From Dromiciops gliroides (Eukaryota > Chordata > Mammalia > Microbiotheria > Microbiotheriidae), in assembly GCF_019393635.1 (NCBI RefSeq), contig NC_057862.1, forward strand, positions 676,512,314 through 676,576,313: 64,000 nucleotides of DNA. The letters run 5' to 3'. Of this stretch, positions 11,116 to 23,274 are shown piece after piece; the first letter of the stretch is position 1; every line of letters begins with the position of its first letter. The notes under the pieces are model-generated. The model ran no database searches, was not told where the DNA came from, and worked only from the letters and a program-made list of their open reading frames with translations. Position numbers and translations under genes: made by a program.

Positions 11116-12380
11116 AACTCCTCCTTCCTCTAGGTAATTAAGAGTTGCAGAATCCAATTCCATATTCCAGGAGCTACATCACAGACAGACTTGCCCAGAT
11201 CACCTTCAGCAGCTCCATTTCCCCCCCATTCTTCCCTCACCCCTATGCACCATAGCTCACTTCTAACAAGACAACATATGACCTTACCATTGCTATCTAA
11301 CACCCAGATTTCTTTAGTACAAAATTCTTTTATTTCTAGGTGTTTTGCAGAGTATTTTTCTTTTCAGGTTGAACCTCATTTTGTAAACATTTCCTGTTTT
11401 TATCTCCAGGGACTTGAGCAGAGTGAACTAACTACTTAAAGACTTTTTTAAAACTACAAAACTTTTCAAAGACAAAAAACATTTTAAAAATAAGATTTGG
11501 AATAAGTCAAATCCTTTGCATGAAAAATTCACAGCTACATATTCACTGTTTTCAAAAGCACTATCTGTCCTTTCATTAACTAAAGGAACCCCCTATTCTT
11601 CTCTGGTATCTCCAGGGAAGAAACAGAAGTTTGGGTTCAGTCTGTGTGTGTGTGTGTGTGTGTATGCACACATGCACATGCTTGTTTCTCCATCTCCAAG
11701 CCCCAACAATAAGATTCTATGTCAGTCTGAAAATGACTGTAATCTCCTCCATGCAGGGAACCATCCATTCTGTTTGCTCACCAAGAAGCATGGCATTCTA
11801 AGAGACCATGAAGGGATTCCTTTGCATCAGCCCCACATATGATGCATCAGCAGCTTTGAGGCACAAACATTACTGCCTTAGCTGCCTTCCATAAAATTCA
11901 AGTAAAAGCTGTTGCCTGTGCTGCCTTGTAAGCACACACATTTATTTCATTCACCCAAAGAAGTCTGACAGTGAGTGTTCAAAAGCTCAACATGTAAAGA
12001 AGCCAAGAAAGTGTTGGGGAGAAAGGGGAGATTGTCAAGCAATTGCCCATAGCAAAAGATGTTAAAAAGACAAATAGGAAACCAACTTGATTTTAAATGT
12101 CAACGACAAGCAGAAAAAATAACTCCTAAATAGGACATGTTCCTACTCGACCACATCAAGCAGGTAAAACCTATACCCCACCAAGCTAGTATCTTGCAAG
12201 GCCCTAGGGACACTGAGAATGGAACAGCATCATTCATCCACAGTGTGCTTTATGGTTTACCGTCCCTAACATTGTGCCCCAAGCCCTGGGATCACTCGGA
12301 TTTTAGTCTGGACTTCTGATTGCACTGAGCTGGGGCACTCCTGGTAAGTAAGTTTCCTTCACTAATACAAACCAGAAGTT
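11116..12380. other. No gene or strong repeat apart from a short (TG)n
   Basis: AT-rich DNA with a (TG)11 run at 11643-11665. Frames of 60-108 codons are unrecognised, and the 108-codon one runs through the TG repeat. Confidence 0.5.
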
Positions 12381-12391
12381 TATAGTCATGG

Positions 12392-12742
12392 CAGCAGTAC
12401 TGTCTGATGAAGAACTGTGAAGGACTTAACTATTCTCAACAAAACAATGATCCAAGACGATCCCAGAGGACTATGGATGAAACATACTATCCACCTCGAA
12501 AGAAAGAACTGATATTGATGGAACAGACTAAAGCATGTGACTTTTCACTTTCTTTCATTTTTTCTTTTATTCAAGTTTTCTTATACAAAATGACTAATAT
12601 GGTAATGTTTTGCATAATCATACATGTATAACCTATATCTGATTGCTTACTGCCTCAGGGAAGGGGGAGGGGAGGGAAGGAATGAGTGATAAAAACTGAA
12701 ACCCAAAACTATAAATACAAACGTTTATTACTTTAAAAAATG
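12392..12742 (+). repeat. 5'-truncated L1 with TSD
   Basis: L1 3' UTR with ATACATGTATAACCTATATC, GATTGCTTACTGCCTCAGGG and a purine-rich GGGGGAGGGGAGGG stretch. TSD TATAGTCATGG at 12381-12391 and 12743-12753 defines a short truncated insertion. Confidence 0.85.
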
Positions 12743-12784
12743 TATAGTCATGGTTGCCTAAATTTCCCAAATACTAAGAATTTA

Positions 12785-13040
12785 TTTCAACAATTTTGTT
12801 GTTCAGTCCTTTCAATAGTGACCCCATTTGGGGGTTTCTTTAGACAGAAATACTGGAATGATTTGCCATTTCCTCCTCCAGCTCATTTTACAGATGAGGA
12901 AACTGAGGCAAACAGGGTGAAGTGAGTGGCCCAGGGTCACACAGCTAGGAAGTGTCTGAGGCCCAATTTGAACTTAGGGAGATGAGTCTTGCAGACTCCA
13001 GATCCAGTATGCTACCCACTGTGTCACCTAGCATTCCCTA
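12785..13040 (-). repeat. MIR-related marsupial SINE, antisense
   Basis: Reversed copy of a second SINE family whose 3' end reads GACTGAACAAC: here TTGTTGTTCAGTCCTTTCA, then GATTTGCCATTTCCTCCTCC and a tRNA-like end. Other copies lie at 35566, 43087, 58881 and 63963. Confidence 0.8.
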
Positions 13041-14480
13041 ATCTTCTTTAGGCTCATAGTAAGATACCCTTAGTCCCCTTTAAAAGACACAGAAAGGTTC
13101 TCTCTGGGTTAAGACCATCTTGGATTCATTGACAATTAGTCACAAACTGTGTTCTGCTCTAACCAACTCTATTCCCTGCCTAGGGACCCGGCAAAGAAAC
13201 ATTTACCCCAAAGTCCCTTCCCCCAACCACCTCTTTTCTTCCCCATGGCTCTCACAGGGACATCCATGTCTCCAATCCCCCTTTCCCTTCCCTTTGTTCC
13301 TCCAACTCTTCCCCGGTTACCTCAGGACAATACCTTTCCCTCTCTTCTCCTGTTTCCTCCCTCTGTCCCTCTCTTCATTCCATTTGTGTGCCCAAAAAGG
13401 AACCGTGATCATGACTGGGAAGCACAAATGCAGTGTTAATGATAACTCTGTATTCAGGAAAAGGAAAGTCATTAAGTTAGAAAATGAAATTAGACAAAAT
13501 AACCAGTATCATCAACCTCTAATGCCCTTGAAAGTGCCCAGAAGTCCCCTTCAGAATCTCTGCAAAAATCTTGATCATTTCTAACACTGTTTCCATGGGA
13601 AAATGAATTCCAAATTCTAAACCACCAACTTTTAGAATACACGTATGCTTTTTGGATGCTACGCTGTCTATCAGGTCTCCAGTCTCTCTGCAGAAAGAGC
13701 TTCCTTTGTATTTCTCTTTGGCCTCCAGAGCCCCGAGAAAGAGGGCACTAGCTGGACGATAAATCCAGGGCTGGGGTGAGCACACACGGGGATGAAGGAA
13801 GAAGCCTAGAGGCTGAGGGAAGAAAGGAGGAGGCCTTCTGAGCAATCACTGTCCTCATGGTAATTCTCTCTCGCTCTGAGAAGGGAAACATGGCAAGGCT
13901 GCTGCTACCTTGCCATCAACCAAGCTGGGCTTTGTGAACCCCAGCACTGGGTAAAGAGCAAATGGAAAAGTAACCTGAATGAGGCTGACTTGGGTGAGCA
14001 GAGTAAGAGCAATAATTTGGGGAGGAAAAAGCCATTAACGTTATTTAGCCAAAAAGACATGGTTAAGCAAACGCATAACTGGAAAGAGAGGTCAGCATGC
14101 TGCTGGTGAAGTTACTTTATATTGGCCAGGCCGGTCTGTGACCAGGGTCCCATCCAAACACTTTCTAGCTTGCAAAAACCTGGCAAATCTCGTGCAGCAC
14201 CCGCCCGACTTGGGAGGACTATGGGGAACTCCATGCCATCATCACGAGACACGAGGCAATAAAAGAGTAACACTTCTAAAAAGGAGCAGCTTTGGCTGAG
14301 GATCGCCTAAGATCATTGAAACTGTGAAAATCCCCAAATGTGACCCAGCTGGATTTCTTCCTTTAATTCAGGGCTCAGCTCAGTGTCCATCTCTAGTGTC
14401 TGTTCAAGAACAACGTCCTAAGAGACCCTCGTTCTGTTTCTTAGATGACTGCTGGGGTGGCAGTCATCTAACTGCTTCTT
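13041..14480. other. Unassigned; no gene seen
   Basis: Pyrimidine-rich 13150-13400 gives overlapping open frames (up to 154 codons) from composition. No recognised domain and no clear repeat. Confidence 0.4.
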
Positions 14481-14605
14481 GTTGTTGTTGTCCTTTGTTC
14501 TAGAAGAGGACCGCGATGTTGAGAAGCTGAGGGCGTGACTTTCAGTGAACTGGGTTTAGGTGAGCCAGGGCTGGCCTACATCAAACAGTGAAGGCCACAG
14601 AATTC
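14478..14605 (-). repeat. RTE-type LINE 3' tail, antisense
   Basis: GTTGTTGTTGTCCTTTGTTC and TAGAAGAGGACC are the reverse of the RTE 3' terminus present at about 39233-39252. Confidence 0.65.
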
Positions 14606-15085
14606 CTGCTTTACCTCTAATATTACCGGAAAGGCCTCTAGCATTCCTCCATTACAGATAATGCTCGGTTCTGGCTTCATCTATTATTTGCTATATTAAG
14701 GAACAGTCCATTTATCCCTAGTTCTTGATGGTTTGGTTTGGTTTTGGTTTTTAAACACAAAGGAGTACTGCCCGGGCACTGCAGCCATCATTGAGAGAAG
14801 TCGTCCTGGAGCACTGCCACTACCAACTGCTGACCCACTGCCACCCAAGGGCATGTCAGCCTAAGAGCCCAGAAGTGGCAGCGCTCCCTTAACATCCCAT
14901 CCAGCCTTCAGCCCAGCCCTCAAAGCCATCACCCAGGAGAGCGACCCCAGTGGAGATATGGCTTGGAAACTCCTTCTGCAGTCCCCCCTCCACCAAAGCA
15001 GCAGCTACTTAAGAGCTGAACAAGAAAACATAGTCATTCTCTGGCACCATCAAAGCAGAAAGTGTAACCAATGAGAATGACATTA
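14606..15085. other. Unassigned DNA
   Basis: Repeat-poor with no open frame of interest. Confidence 0.4.
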
Positions 15086-15345
15086 AAGAAGCTATATTCT
15101 GCTCTCACTTTCTACAAGAAGACTTTCCTTCTCCCCCAATGTAATCGCCCTCCCTACTGATGAGCTACCAGTTGTCCTGCACGCATCTTGTTTGTCCAGG
15201 TTGTTCGAATGTCTCCCCCGAGATACGGTGGGCTCCTTAAAGCCAGGGGCAGTTTTTGCCTTTCTTTGTATCACTGGCATTTAGCACGGTGCCTGGCACA
15301 CATCAGGTGCTTAACAAATGCTTGCTGACTGACCAATCATTGAGA
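15085..15345 (+). repeat. L2 LINE 3' end
   Basis: CACTTTCTACAAGAAGACTTTCC, then GGGCTCCTTAAAGCCAGGGGC, CATTTAGCACGGTGCCTGGC and TGCTTAACAAATGCTTGCTG: the L2 3' UTR in order. Confidence 0.8.
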
Positions 15346-15479
15346 GAATGTCAATAAAAACAACCACGAAGTTTTGATTCATGCAGAGCAAACTGGCAAA
15401 GATGACAAAGGTGGGAATAATCGATGCTGATGCCCCAGGAGGTCTCTGACGAAAAGAAAAGGCTCCACCGGCTCCAAAA

Positions 15480-15965
15480 TAGTATATCAACACTTTTTAT
15501 GGGAGCAGAGATCTAGGAACAAAGAAGATGCTTATCAACTGGACAGTGACTAGTAAAGTGTGGTACATAAGAGCAATGCTACTAGGATGAGAAAAACGAG
15601 TATGACGAATACAGAGAATGGACCAACTTACACTGAAACAGAGCAAAGTCTGCAGAGCCAAGAAAAAAACATATACAAGGACTACAACAAAGTAAAGGAA
15701 AAAAACAACCCCTGCAAAAAAATAAAAAACCAATAGCTATGAAAAGACACTTCCCCACTCCCTTACAAAGGCAGGGATGAGGGAGGGAGTGGGGCCAAGG
15801 GGGAGATGCATAGCATATAATGTTGGATTGATTCAATGTATGGATTGATTTTGCTGACATTTTTTTTTTATTTTAAAAAATTCTTTGTTACACAGAATAG
15901 ATTGAGACAGGGAAGAGAGAGGAAGCACAGAAAGGGGAAATTTAGATAGCAATAAAAATTTAGTT
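15480..15965 (+). repeat. L1 3' remnant
   Basis: GCTTATCAACTGGACAGTGAC, AGTGTGGTACATAAGAGCAATG and the later GGGATGAGGGAGGGAG are divergent versions of the L1 ORF2 end and 3' UTR. Confidence 0.6.
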
Positions 15966-16044
15966 TTTAAAAAGATTCATTACCACATATTTTTCTATGG
16001 CATCCTAAGAATCCTAGTGTTAGCTGCAAAAAAAAAGATTTTGA

Positions 16045-16145
16045 CAATATTCACTAAGTGAATGTACAAGCATCTATTAAGTGTTCACTTTGTGCAAAGC
16101 ACAGGGAAAAGTGCTAAGATATACAATTGGAAAAGCACAGCCAGT
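16045..16145 (-). repeat. L2 LINE fragment, antisense
   Basis: CATCTATTAAGTGTTCACTTTG and GCAAAGCACAGGGAAAAGTGC are a worn reversed L2 end. Confidence 0.5.
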
Positions 16146-16400
16146 CCCTGCTCCAGCAATATACCAGCCTCTGCCTCCCCCAGGAGCAGAAATTATAGAT
16201 GGGCATGGGGCACCAAGATGGCTGGAACTCTGGAAAATAAACATTAGGAAGAAAGTTCTTGAAAAACTTTGGGTGCTATCCCAAGAAAGCGGTATTCCAG
16301 AACTGAGAAATCAGCAGTTAAGTGATGGCTAGAGATGCTCCGAGATAGTTCTCACAGTGGAAACATTGTAAATGATTATTGATGTCTTTGCATTATTTGT

Positions 16401-16561
16401 TTTGTTTTGTTTCTTTGTTTTTGTTTTTTTGCAGGGCAGTGAGGGTTAAATGACTTGCCCATGATCACACAGCTACTGTCAAGTGTCTGAGGCCGGCTTT
16501 GAACTCAGGTCCTCCTGAATCAAGGGCTGGTGCTTTATCCACTGGGCCACCTAGCTGCCCC
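16401..16561 (-). repeat. WSINE1-type SINE with TSD, antisense
   Basis: TTTG-rich tail, body 16431-16561. TSD CATTATTTGT at 16391-16400 and 16562-16571. Confidence 0.93.
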
Positions 16562-16571
16562 CATTATTTGT

Positions 16572-17070
16572 TACACTATTAATAAATTGTATAGCCAGCA
16601 GCTTTCATGTTTACTTTAAACTTAGGCGATTAAAGGTTTTGTATTAGAAAAAATAAGAATTGCTTATATGGAAAGAGATTTCTATAGTTTATTAAATAAA
16701 TAATATTTAATGAACTGGGGTGGGGGTTTGGAGCTGATTCACTAATTAATGGGGTTAGAATTTTAGTAATTATAAAGGTGTATCAAAATATACCCTTGTA
16801 TTACCTTCAAATGTGAGATGATAAGAATGAATATGGTGGCAGGTTGAAGGGACCACCCCAAAAATCCATTGGTGAGGGCCAACCCTACCCTATAGTTCAG
16901 AAGTATCACAAACAGGGTAGTTCTGTTACTATTATGTTAAATTTAGTATAAATGTAAGCAACTAAATAATAAAAGCTCACACTTTGATATACAATCCATT
17001 TAATCTTCTTTACATATTGAAATGTTCATGACTGTTGATATTTGTCACATTCATAATAAAAGAACTGTTA
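16572..17070. other. AT-rich, nothing recognised
   Basis: No gene, repeat family or structured element was identified. Confidence 0.5.
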
Positions 17071-17695
17071 AAATTGAGGGTCTCTGCCAACCCCCCTCCT
17101 GCCCCCCATTCCACACCAGAATTCCCAACACGTCTTCACTCATCCTCCCCTCCTTTGTATTCTGCTAAAGAGGTGAGCCTCTTCTTTAGTAAGGACATCT
17201 CCTCCATGTGCACCCTGGTTCCTGTCCTAGCTCCATTCAATCCCTCTCTCTATCTTCAGTTTTTCCCTATGCACTGTAGGCTCCTTCCACGCTGCCTCCT
17301 TCTTACCAAAGCTCAACCACCTTTTCTTAGCCTTCGGCTGTTGATCCTGGACTATCTCCTCCTCCTAGATAGGCCTCTCCCCCTAATTTCGTGATGGGGC
17401 CCTTTCTAGTGCTCCGTTCCTCCTCATCTCACCATTCCTTCTCTGTCTTCACTGCTACAGCTTCTCAAGTGTCAGAATCTCCCAAAGAATGTTCTGGCCT
17501 GGGGCCCTTCCTCTTCTCTCACCATACTCTGTAGAACTGCAAAATCTTTTCCACATTGCCTTCCCTACTAGAACGTAAGCTCCTTGAGAGCTTACATTAT
17601 GTTTCCGTTATTTTTTGTTGTCTTTCACTGGGTCCGTAACCTAATGCCTGGCATATAGTAAGTGCTTAGAAATACTTGCTGACTGACTTTCTGAG
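17070..17695 (+). repeat. L2 LINE 3' portion
   Basis: Divergent RT end followed by the L2 UTR: ACTAGAACGTAAGCTCCTTG, TCACTGGGTCCGTAACC, CCTGGCATATAGTAAGTGCTT. Confidence 0.7.
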
Positions 17696-18480
17696 CTCCC
17701 ACCCATTTCCAGGAATTCTGTTAGGTCCATGTAAATAACCACCCAATCTACATGGATGGCCCGAAAAAATTTCTCACCAGAATTCCAGCTCCCACATATT
17801 CAACTTCCCTGCTTGATAGCCCACTGGAATAGGTCAAGAGGTCAGTTGATTATTTTCCCTCTTAATCTATCCATCCTCCTGAGTTTCAGACTTCTCACTG
17901 AGACTAGCACCCAGGCCCCCAACCTTGATGTCCTCCTGGACTCCGCCTCCCTAAGCATTAGCTATCAGGTCACATCAATGACACTCCTCTCAATCCTTCC
18001 CCTCACCTGGCCTGTGCCAACAGCCTCCCATCACGCTTCCTCACAGATGCCAATGGAATCTACCCAAGGAACAAGGCTGACCATGCTAAGGCCCTTCTCA
18101 AGAACCCCAGCGGCTGCTCCCTACAACCTGGTAAGCCTTTGCCTGGTGTTTTAAAGCTCTGCCCAGGCTGGCTCATGCCAGCCTCTCCCGGTTCAGGTCC
18201 TATTCCCCCTCTTCACACACTCTAGATTGAAGCCAAATCAGATACTCCTTGTCAAGCAGTTCACCAGGCCAGCCCTGCCAGCCCTGCTCTACTCTGCCTC
18301 TGAATCCTCTGAAACTCTGCTCAGCTGAGCCTCTTGAAGCCCGCCTTCCCCCGCACTGTTCTTGCCTCTTCAGATCACTCTGTGGGTAGTTGCTCACTCC
18401 TACATCATATTCTCTTTCCATAACATAACACAAGCTCCTTAAGTACATTTATCATTTTCTCTGGTGCCTTCAATGTAACA
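17696..18480 (+). repeat. Second L2 LINE fragment
   Basis: Reads in L2 order: GATGTCCTCCTGGACTCC, CCAATGGAATCTACCC (worn), then CTTCAGATCACTCTG and a UTR with AAGCTCCTTAAGTACA. Embedded frames (for example 132 codons) are L2 remnants. Confidence 0.6.
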
Positions 18481-18539
18481 CTTGTTTGAAAATGTTTCCT
18501 GAATTGAATCTAGCCTCCTGTAGAGTGGGACCCAGGCTG

Positions 18540-18755
18540 CAGCATTTATGTAACAGCTGAAGGTTTGCAAAATGCTTTGTAAACACAATCTTCTTTGCCC
18601 TTACAACAACCCTATTCTTCTTGTCATTTTTAAAGGTAAGGAAACAACAGGCTCTTGTCAGAGGTGAAGAGGCTAAGATGAGGAGGTGGGCTGGGAAGCC
18701 AAGTCTCTCCTGACCCCTCAGACCAGCATTTTTTCTATTCCAATGCACTGCCTTG
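18540..18755 (-). repeat. MIR SINE, antisense
   Basis: GGTTTGCAAAATGCTTTGTAA, then AAGGTAAGGAAACAACAGGC and CTATTCCAATGCACTGCC. Confidence 0.7.
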
Positions 18756-19880
18756 AACCTCAGCACACGGGGATGTTCTGAGGGCTTTAGAAGACAGGGC
18801 AGTCTTCACCTTCAAAGAAAAGTGAGAATACAGATGAACACAAGAGAAAAACACAGAGAAAACAGCGCCACCACTATGTGGACACACAAAAGGAATCTAC
18901 AACTAAAAATACAACTGAGGGGTTCGAAATACAGTACTATATAACCCGTGCTGAAATAAAAGCGATTAAGAAGGAAATGAAAAGAAATCAGCATCTTCCC
19001 ATTTCCTGGATTTGTGTGAAAGAAGAGTACAGATGCAGGGACTTTATACACAATGAACAGGGAATCAGGCATTTCAGGGAAAAAGAATTTACTAAGATGC
19101 ACGGACACAGAGCAATACACACTGAAGTAAGGGAGTCGTTCAGGATTGCCTGGTGAGCTCTTGAAAAGACAACTTGGACTGAATCTTGCCAGAGCAGTCC
19201 TGGAACCCATTTAATGTTATATAACTAACAATCCACTTTAAGATCAATGACACCAATCATTTTACTGACCAAGGGCCTTTCAACTAACCTGCCAGGGACA
19301 GGCAACTCCATCCACAAAAATGCCAAACTCTCTTCTCTGGCCTCCGTTCTCCCCCCAAATCCCCGAGGCCCCAGTGCCATGGAGTAATCATGAAAGCACA
19401 GAACTTGTAGACAATCGACGGGTTCACAAATGAAAGGTATGAGCTATGAAGATGAGTGGGAAGAAGGCAAGGTCCAGACTCTCAACCAAGGGTGACATGT
19501 GGCAGCCTTCCTAACCCCCAAATCTCTTCCCTGATGTTGTTGGGAATTCTACCAATGAGACATTCATTTGTATTCAGTAAGGATTATCTTTAAAACTATT
19601 CTCATGAGCTAAAAGCAGCTCAATCACAGGAGACAGAAGCCTGAGTCAAGTTACCTATTTCTGACAACTTGCAGAGCCCAGTGATCCTGTGGTTCAGTAG
19701 GGACAGGGGAAGGTCTGGGGAGAAAATGCCCCAAACTAACTCCCTATACGTGAAAGCTGCTTTGGGACAGTCACTCACTCAGAAAAAAGGAGGCGATTCT
19801 CTCCCTCATCTCTCTTGTGCCACCTGGCCCACAGCTGACAGGACTACAAACTGAAGAGACGTACTGTGACCCTGGGAAGG
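18756..19880. other. Unassigned DNA
   Basis: Frames on both strands at 18812-19210 are open but unrecognised. No repeat could be named. Confidence 0.4.
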
Positions 19881-20197
19881 GACAGGCTTCGAGGGCCTTT
19901 CTGCACATCACTCAGCCATTCCCTCCGCCCCCTGCCTGTGTCTTTGCACACTGCCTCCCCCTCCCCAACTCCCCACACCCCCAATCTCGAATGCCCTTCC
20001 TCTTCAGCTCCACTTCTAAGGATCCCAAGCCCCCTTCAAAGACTGTGTGGGGAATCTCGGGCCTGCAGCACTGGCTGATCCCCCTGACACACTCACAGTA
20101 TCAGGCATACGTACGCCTTTCTGTTTACATAGCAGAATCTAAGTGCTTTTAGAGCACAGACTGTGTTTGGTTGTTGGGGGAGGGGGGGGGGTGTCTA
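19880..20197 (+). repeat. L2 LINE fragment, left half
   Basis: Worn L2 coding and UTR sequence (CTCTTCAGCTCCACTTCTAAGG, then TTTTAGAGCACAGACTGTG), ending in a G-run at 20176-20191 next to the LTR. The right half may resume at 20556. Confidence 0.5.
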
Positions 20198-20201
20198 CCT
20201 A

Positions 20202-20555
20202 TGTAACGACTGGAATGACGCCACCTGCTGGAGACTTACTGTAGAAGAGTTCCACCCATGAAGCGAAGGTTTTTGAGGGCAAGACCAGGAGTCAGGAAGT
20301 GACGTGGGCTAGTGGGAGGAGGAAGGAAGAGACTGGCGCTCGGTCTCGGGCTCTTTCCTTTGGACTCTGGTGGAGAGCGGAGCTAGAAATGTGCTCTCCC
20401 TTTAATAGATAGGAATCTAGGCCTTTCTCTCTTTACCAAATTCTTATTCTCCTAAATAAATGCTTAAAAGTCTAACTCTTGCTAAAGCTTATAATTTATT
20501 GGCAACCACTCATTAGATATTTTAGACAGTTTAGCTAGAATTTTAGCCCTTAACA
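20202..20555 (+). mobile_element. Solo LTR of an endogenous retrovirus (LTR A)
   Basis: A 354-bp element beginning TGTAACGACTGG and ending CCCTTAACA, flanked by the 4-bp TSD CCTA at 20198-20201 and 20556-20559. It holds AATAAA at about 20455 and a U5-like end (GCTAAAGCTTATAATTTATTGG). No internal retroviral genes remain, so it is probably the product of LTR-LTR recombination. A 4-bp TSD suits class I/gammaretrovirus-like families. Its U5 resembles that of LTR B (48135). Confidence 0.8.
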
Positions 20556-20965
20556 CCTATCTTCTGCTGGGTCCTGTCCCCAGCAGTATTCTCAGCCTGG
20601 GAGATACCTCTGCCCCTGCGGCTCCCTCCTCTGAGTGCAGAATTCTTCCAGAGAATCTCTAAGGAAGGAGGCCAGGCTCACTTTTCTCCTCTGCTCTGTC
20701 TGCACTCTACCTTGTCCCCTTCTTCCCCCATCCTTTCCCCTGACACACAGCTTAATAAATGCTTGTCGATTGATTGTTATGGGCTGTCTTCGTCCATTCA
20801 CATGAAAGCTTCCTGAAGGCAGGGACTGTCTTTTTGCTTGTATTTGTATCCCTGTTGCTTATTAGCACCGTGGCTGGCAGGGAGCAAGAGCTTCCCAAAT
20901 GCTTTATCTGTGTATATACTCAGGCCTGAGTCAGTGCCTCACAGACAGCAAGCTCCTGATAAATG
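20556..20965 (+). repeat. L2 LINE 3' fragments
   Basis: Contains GCTTAATAAATGCTTGTCG and then a second UTR-like run AAGGCAGGGACTGTCTTTTT, followed by TATTAGCACCGTGGCTGGCA. Confidence 0.65.
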
Positions 20966-21776
20966 CTAGCTGGACTGGAATGATAATTCCTTTTAATTGG
21001 AAAATACATTCTGCGTTTCAAACATTTTTCTCACCCTAAACACAATTCCTTCCCAAGTCAGGTCCTGCCCTGATAGCCAATTTATATTAAAAATCAAGTT
21101 TTAGGCCAGCTAGGAAATCATGAATATGGTCACAGAATGAATTAACAGCACAGCCAATAAAAGAAATTAACAACTGTGGTTCTGATGGCCGTCCCTTCAA
21201 ACAAACTGCAATGTTAATCAGCTACAAAAATGACCCTACTGACCTCTCCTTAGTAGCTTAAGAACTTGAGTCTTATCCTCCTGCTTAATAAGGACTGATT
21301 TATGCTGAATGATTAGAACATTAAGGCCGCACCGCAGAGCTTGAGGGGAGCTCCAGTGCACCCCCTCACTGCTTCATCTTTATATCAGCCATGGAAAGTT
21401 CTTGAGGATCTCCTACAACTCTTGGCACCAACCTGGGCCTATGCCAGGTGCTCAATAAAAAATACAGGGTGAGTCTAGAGCACTATATAAGTCCTGGCTC
21501 CTAATCTGAGGCAGGAACACCCCTGAAACCACTCCCCATTTCCACGAGGTGATGTCATGCCAGTCTCCATCCCCTCCCCCACCCCCAGTTCTGAGCCTTT
21601 GTAATGAGCACATCAAGTGAATGGCTTTTCCTAACTGGTTTGTGATGTTATCATCAACACAGCAGACTAACTAAGCGATCAGGGACACTTGGCCAAGACT
21701 CATTATTTCAGAAAGAGGAACATCCCCCACCCACTGAGTAGCTACCTAGTAATTTTCGGCACTTTGTGACACCAGC
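20966..21776. other. Unassigned; short L2-like tip
   Basis: Positions 21400-21475 look like an L2 3' tip (TATGCCAGGTGCTCAATAAA). Otherwise nothing recognised. Confidence 0.4.
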
Positions 21777-22660
21777 TCAAGCATCGTGAGAACCAGACAA
21801 TAACCTGAACACCTGAAGACGCTCCTTGAAATGGCACACTGGCCCGGAGACCAGCCCTGCTGAAGCAGCAGGGCTGAAGGAAGCTTCAGGCAAGGATCCC
21901 AACACATACTCTAAGGAGAGACCTGCATTCCTAAGAACCAAGATGCTTCTGAAAACTGTTCTTGTCCCCGACTCCATCAATGGGTAAAGAGCCCCAGCCC
22001 AAGCGCTTCCACAGCAAGGGGGCAGAGGAACTGCAGGGTGTGCTACAAGGGCAGGAACCATAGCATCCAAGCCAGGTTCACTTGCAAAACCAAGCCCCAC
22101 AAGGAACCTGCCTCTCCCCAGACTCCAAGGACTTGGAACAAGTGCCTGAGATCTTGGGAAGGAACAGAGAACCTGGCCAGGATCTGTGCTACTGCAGTGG
22201 GAGTTCCACCCCCAGACTGGCCTCCCGGCCTCCCAGCCGACCTCAAGAAGATCTTGCCAAGCACTCGGGAAGGGCGCCAGCCCCAGCTGTGGCGTCACGC
22301 TCCTTGGCTGGAACAGTTTGCCAGATGTGTCTAGACGGCAGGCTCCTGCTCCACCCTTCCTCTGAGCAGGGCACACCCCCTCCCCTTGCTCCTCCTCCTG
22401 GGGAAAACAGGGCAGATGTCAGCTTCCAAGAAGAGACCCCACCACAGAGAGCGGCACACGATCCACCAGGCTAGCCCCCGAAAGGCTTCCCAGAGCCATT
22501 TCTGACTGACAGCCGAGCAATGGAATCCGGGAGGCTCTAGCACAGAGAAGTAAACAGACGAGAAAAACTGGCTGAATTCTTCCAAGAAAGTCGCAGGTGT
22601 GGCTTCTGCTTTCAAAAGGAAAAGACAAAAAGTCCAGCAGGGAAGCTTGTTTTTTCCCAT
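21777..22660. other. GC-rich block dense in open frames, no gene recognised
   Basis: The longest open frame of the window lies here on the minus strand (21777-22376, 199 codons, starting MCPAQRKGGAGACRLD). It overlaps plus-strand frames of 98 and 130 codons and a second minus frame of 109 codons (22331-22660). The sequence is Pro/Ser/Gly-rich in all frames, with no domain, signal peptide or known motif. Openness on both strands points to low stop-codon density in GC-rich DNA. A divergent exon or lncRNA cannot be excluded. Confidence 0.25.
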
Positions 22661-22677
22661 TTTAAAAGTATCAGCGA

Positions 22678-22841
22678 GGGGCAGCTAGGTGGCGCAGTGG
22701 ACAGAGCACTGGCCCCAGATTCAGGAGGATGTGAGTTCAAATCCGACCTCAGACACTTGAAACTTACTAGCCGTGTGACCTTAGGCAAGTCACTTAACCT
22801 CAACTGCCTCACCAAAAAATATATATATATATATATATATA
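22678..22841 (+). repeat. WSINE1-type SINE with TSD and (AT)n tail
   Basis: Forward copy whose tail has become an AT dinucleotide repeat (22818-22844). TSD TATCAGC at 22669-22675 and 22842-22848. Confidence 0.9.
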
Positions 22842-22848
22842 TATCAGC

Positions 22849-23134
22849 ACCTACCTCACAGGACTATTGTGAGGAACAAATACATTAAGAGCTTTGATGT
22901 AAAAGTTAACTATTCTTATGACATAACTATGGGCGTCATCTAGATAACATTCCATGAGAATTACTGACTGCACATTATGCTAGGTATCCATACCCTAAGA
23001 TCCAGCCTCAGAGGCCACCCAAGGTGGCCCGGGGTGTGAGCACCATGGCATGGTCTTCGATCTCAGAATTTAGAACTCTTCCATTAGCACCACAATGTCT
23101 TCAACTGAGATGAGAAGAAGCAATCAAAGTACAG
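22849..23134. other. MIR-like fragment then unassigned
   Basis: Positions 22849-22910 match the MIR 3' end (CACCTACCTCACAGGAC, TTGTGAGGAACAAATA). The remainder is unrecognised. Confidence 0.45.
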
Positions 23135-23265
23135 TGGAGATGCTTCATGGAGTCCGAGGACCTGAGTCGGAGTCCTAGGCCACTTAAACCGGTGGCCCTC
23201 AGTTTTTCTGTAAAATGAAAGCATCTCTAAGGTTTTTTCAAGCTCTAAATCTTCTATCCTATGGA
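23135..23265 (+). repeat. MIR SINE
   Basis: CTCAGTTTTTCTGTAAAATG, then AAGCTCTAAATCTTCTATCC. Confidence 0.65.
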
Positions 23266-23274
23266 GCTTATAAA

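Noticed and set aside
13120..13584. 154-codon plus frame
   Set aside because: Arises from pyrimidine-rich sequence, overlaps another open frame, and shows no domain or conserved motif.
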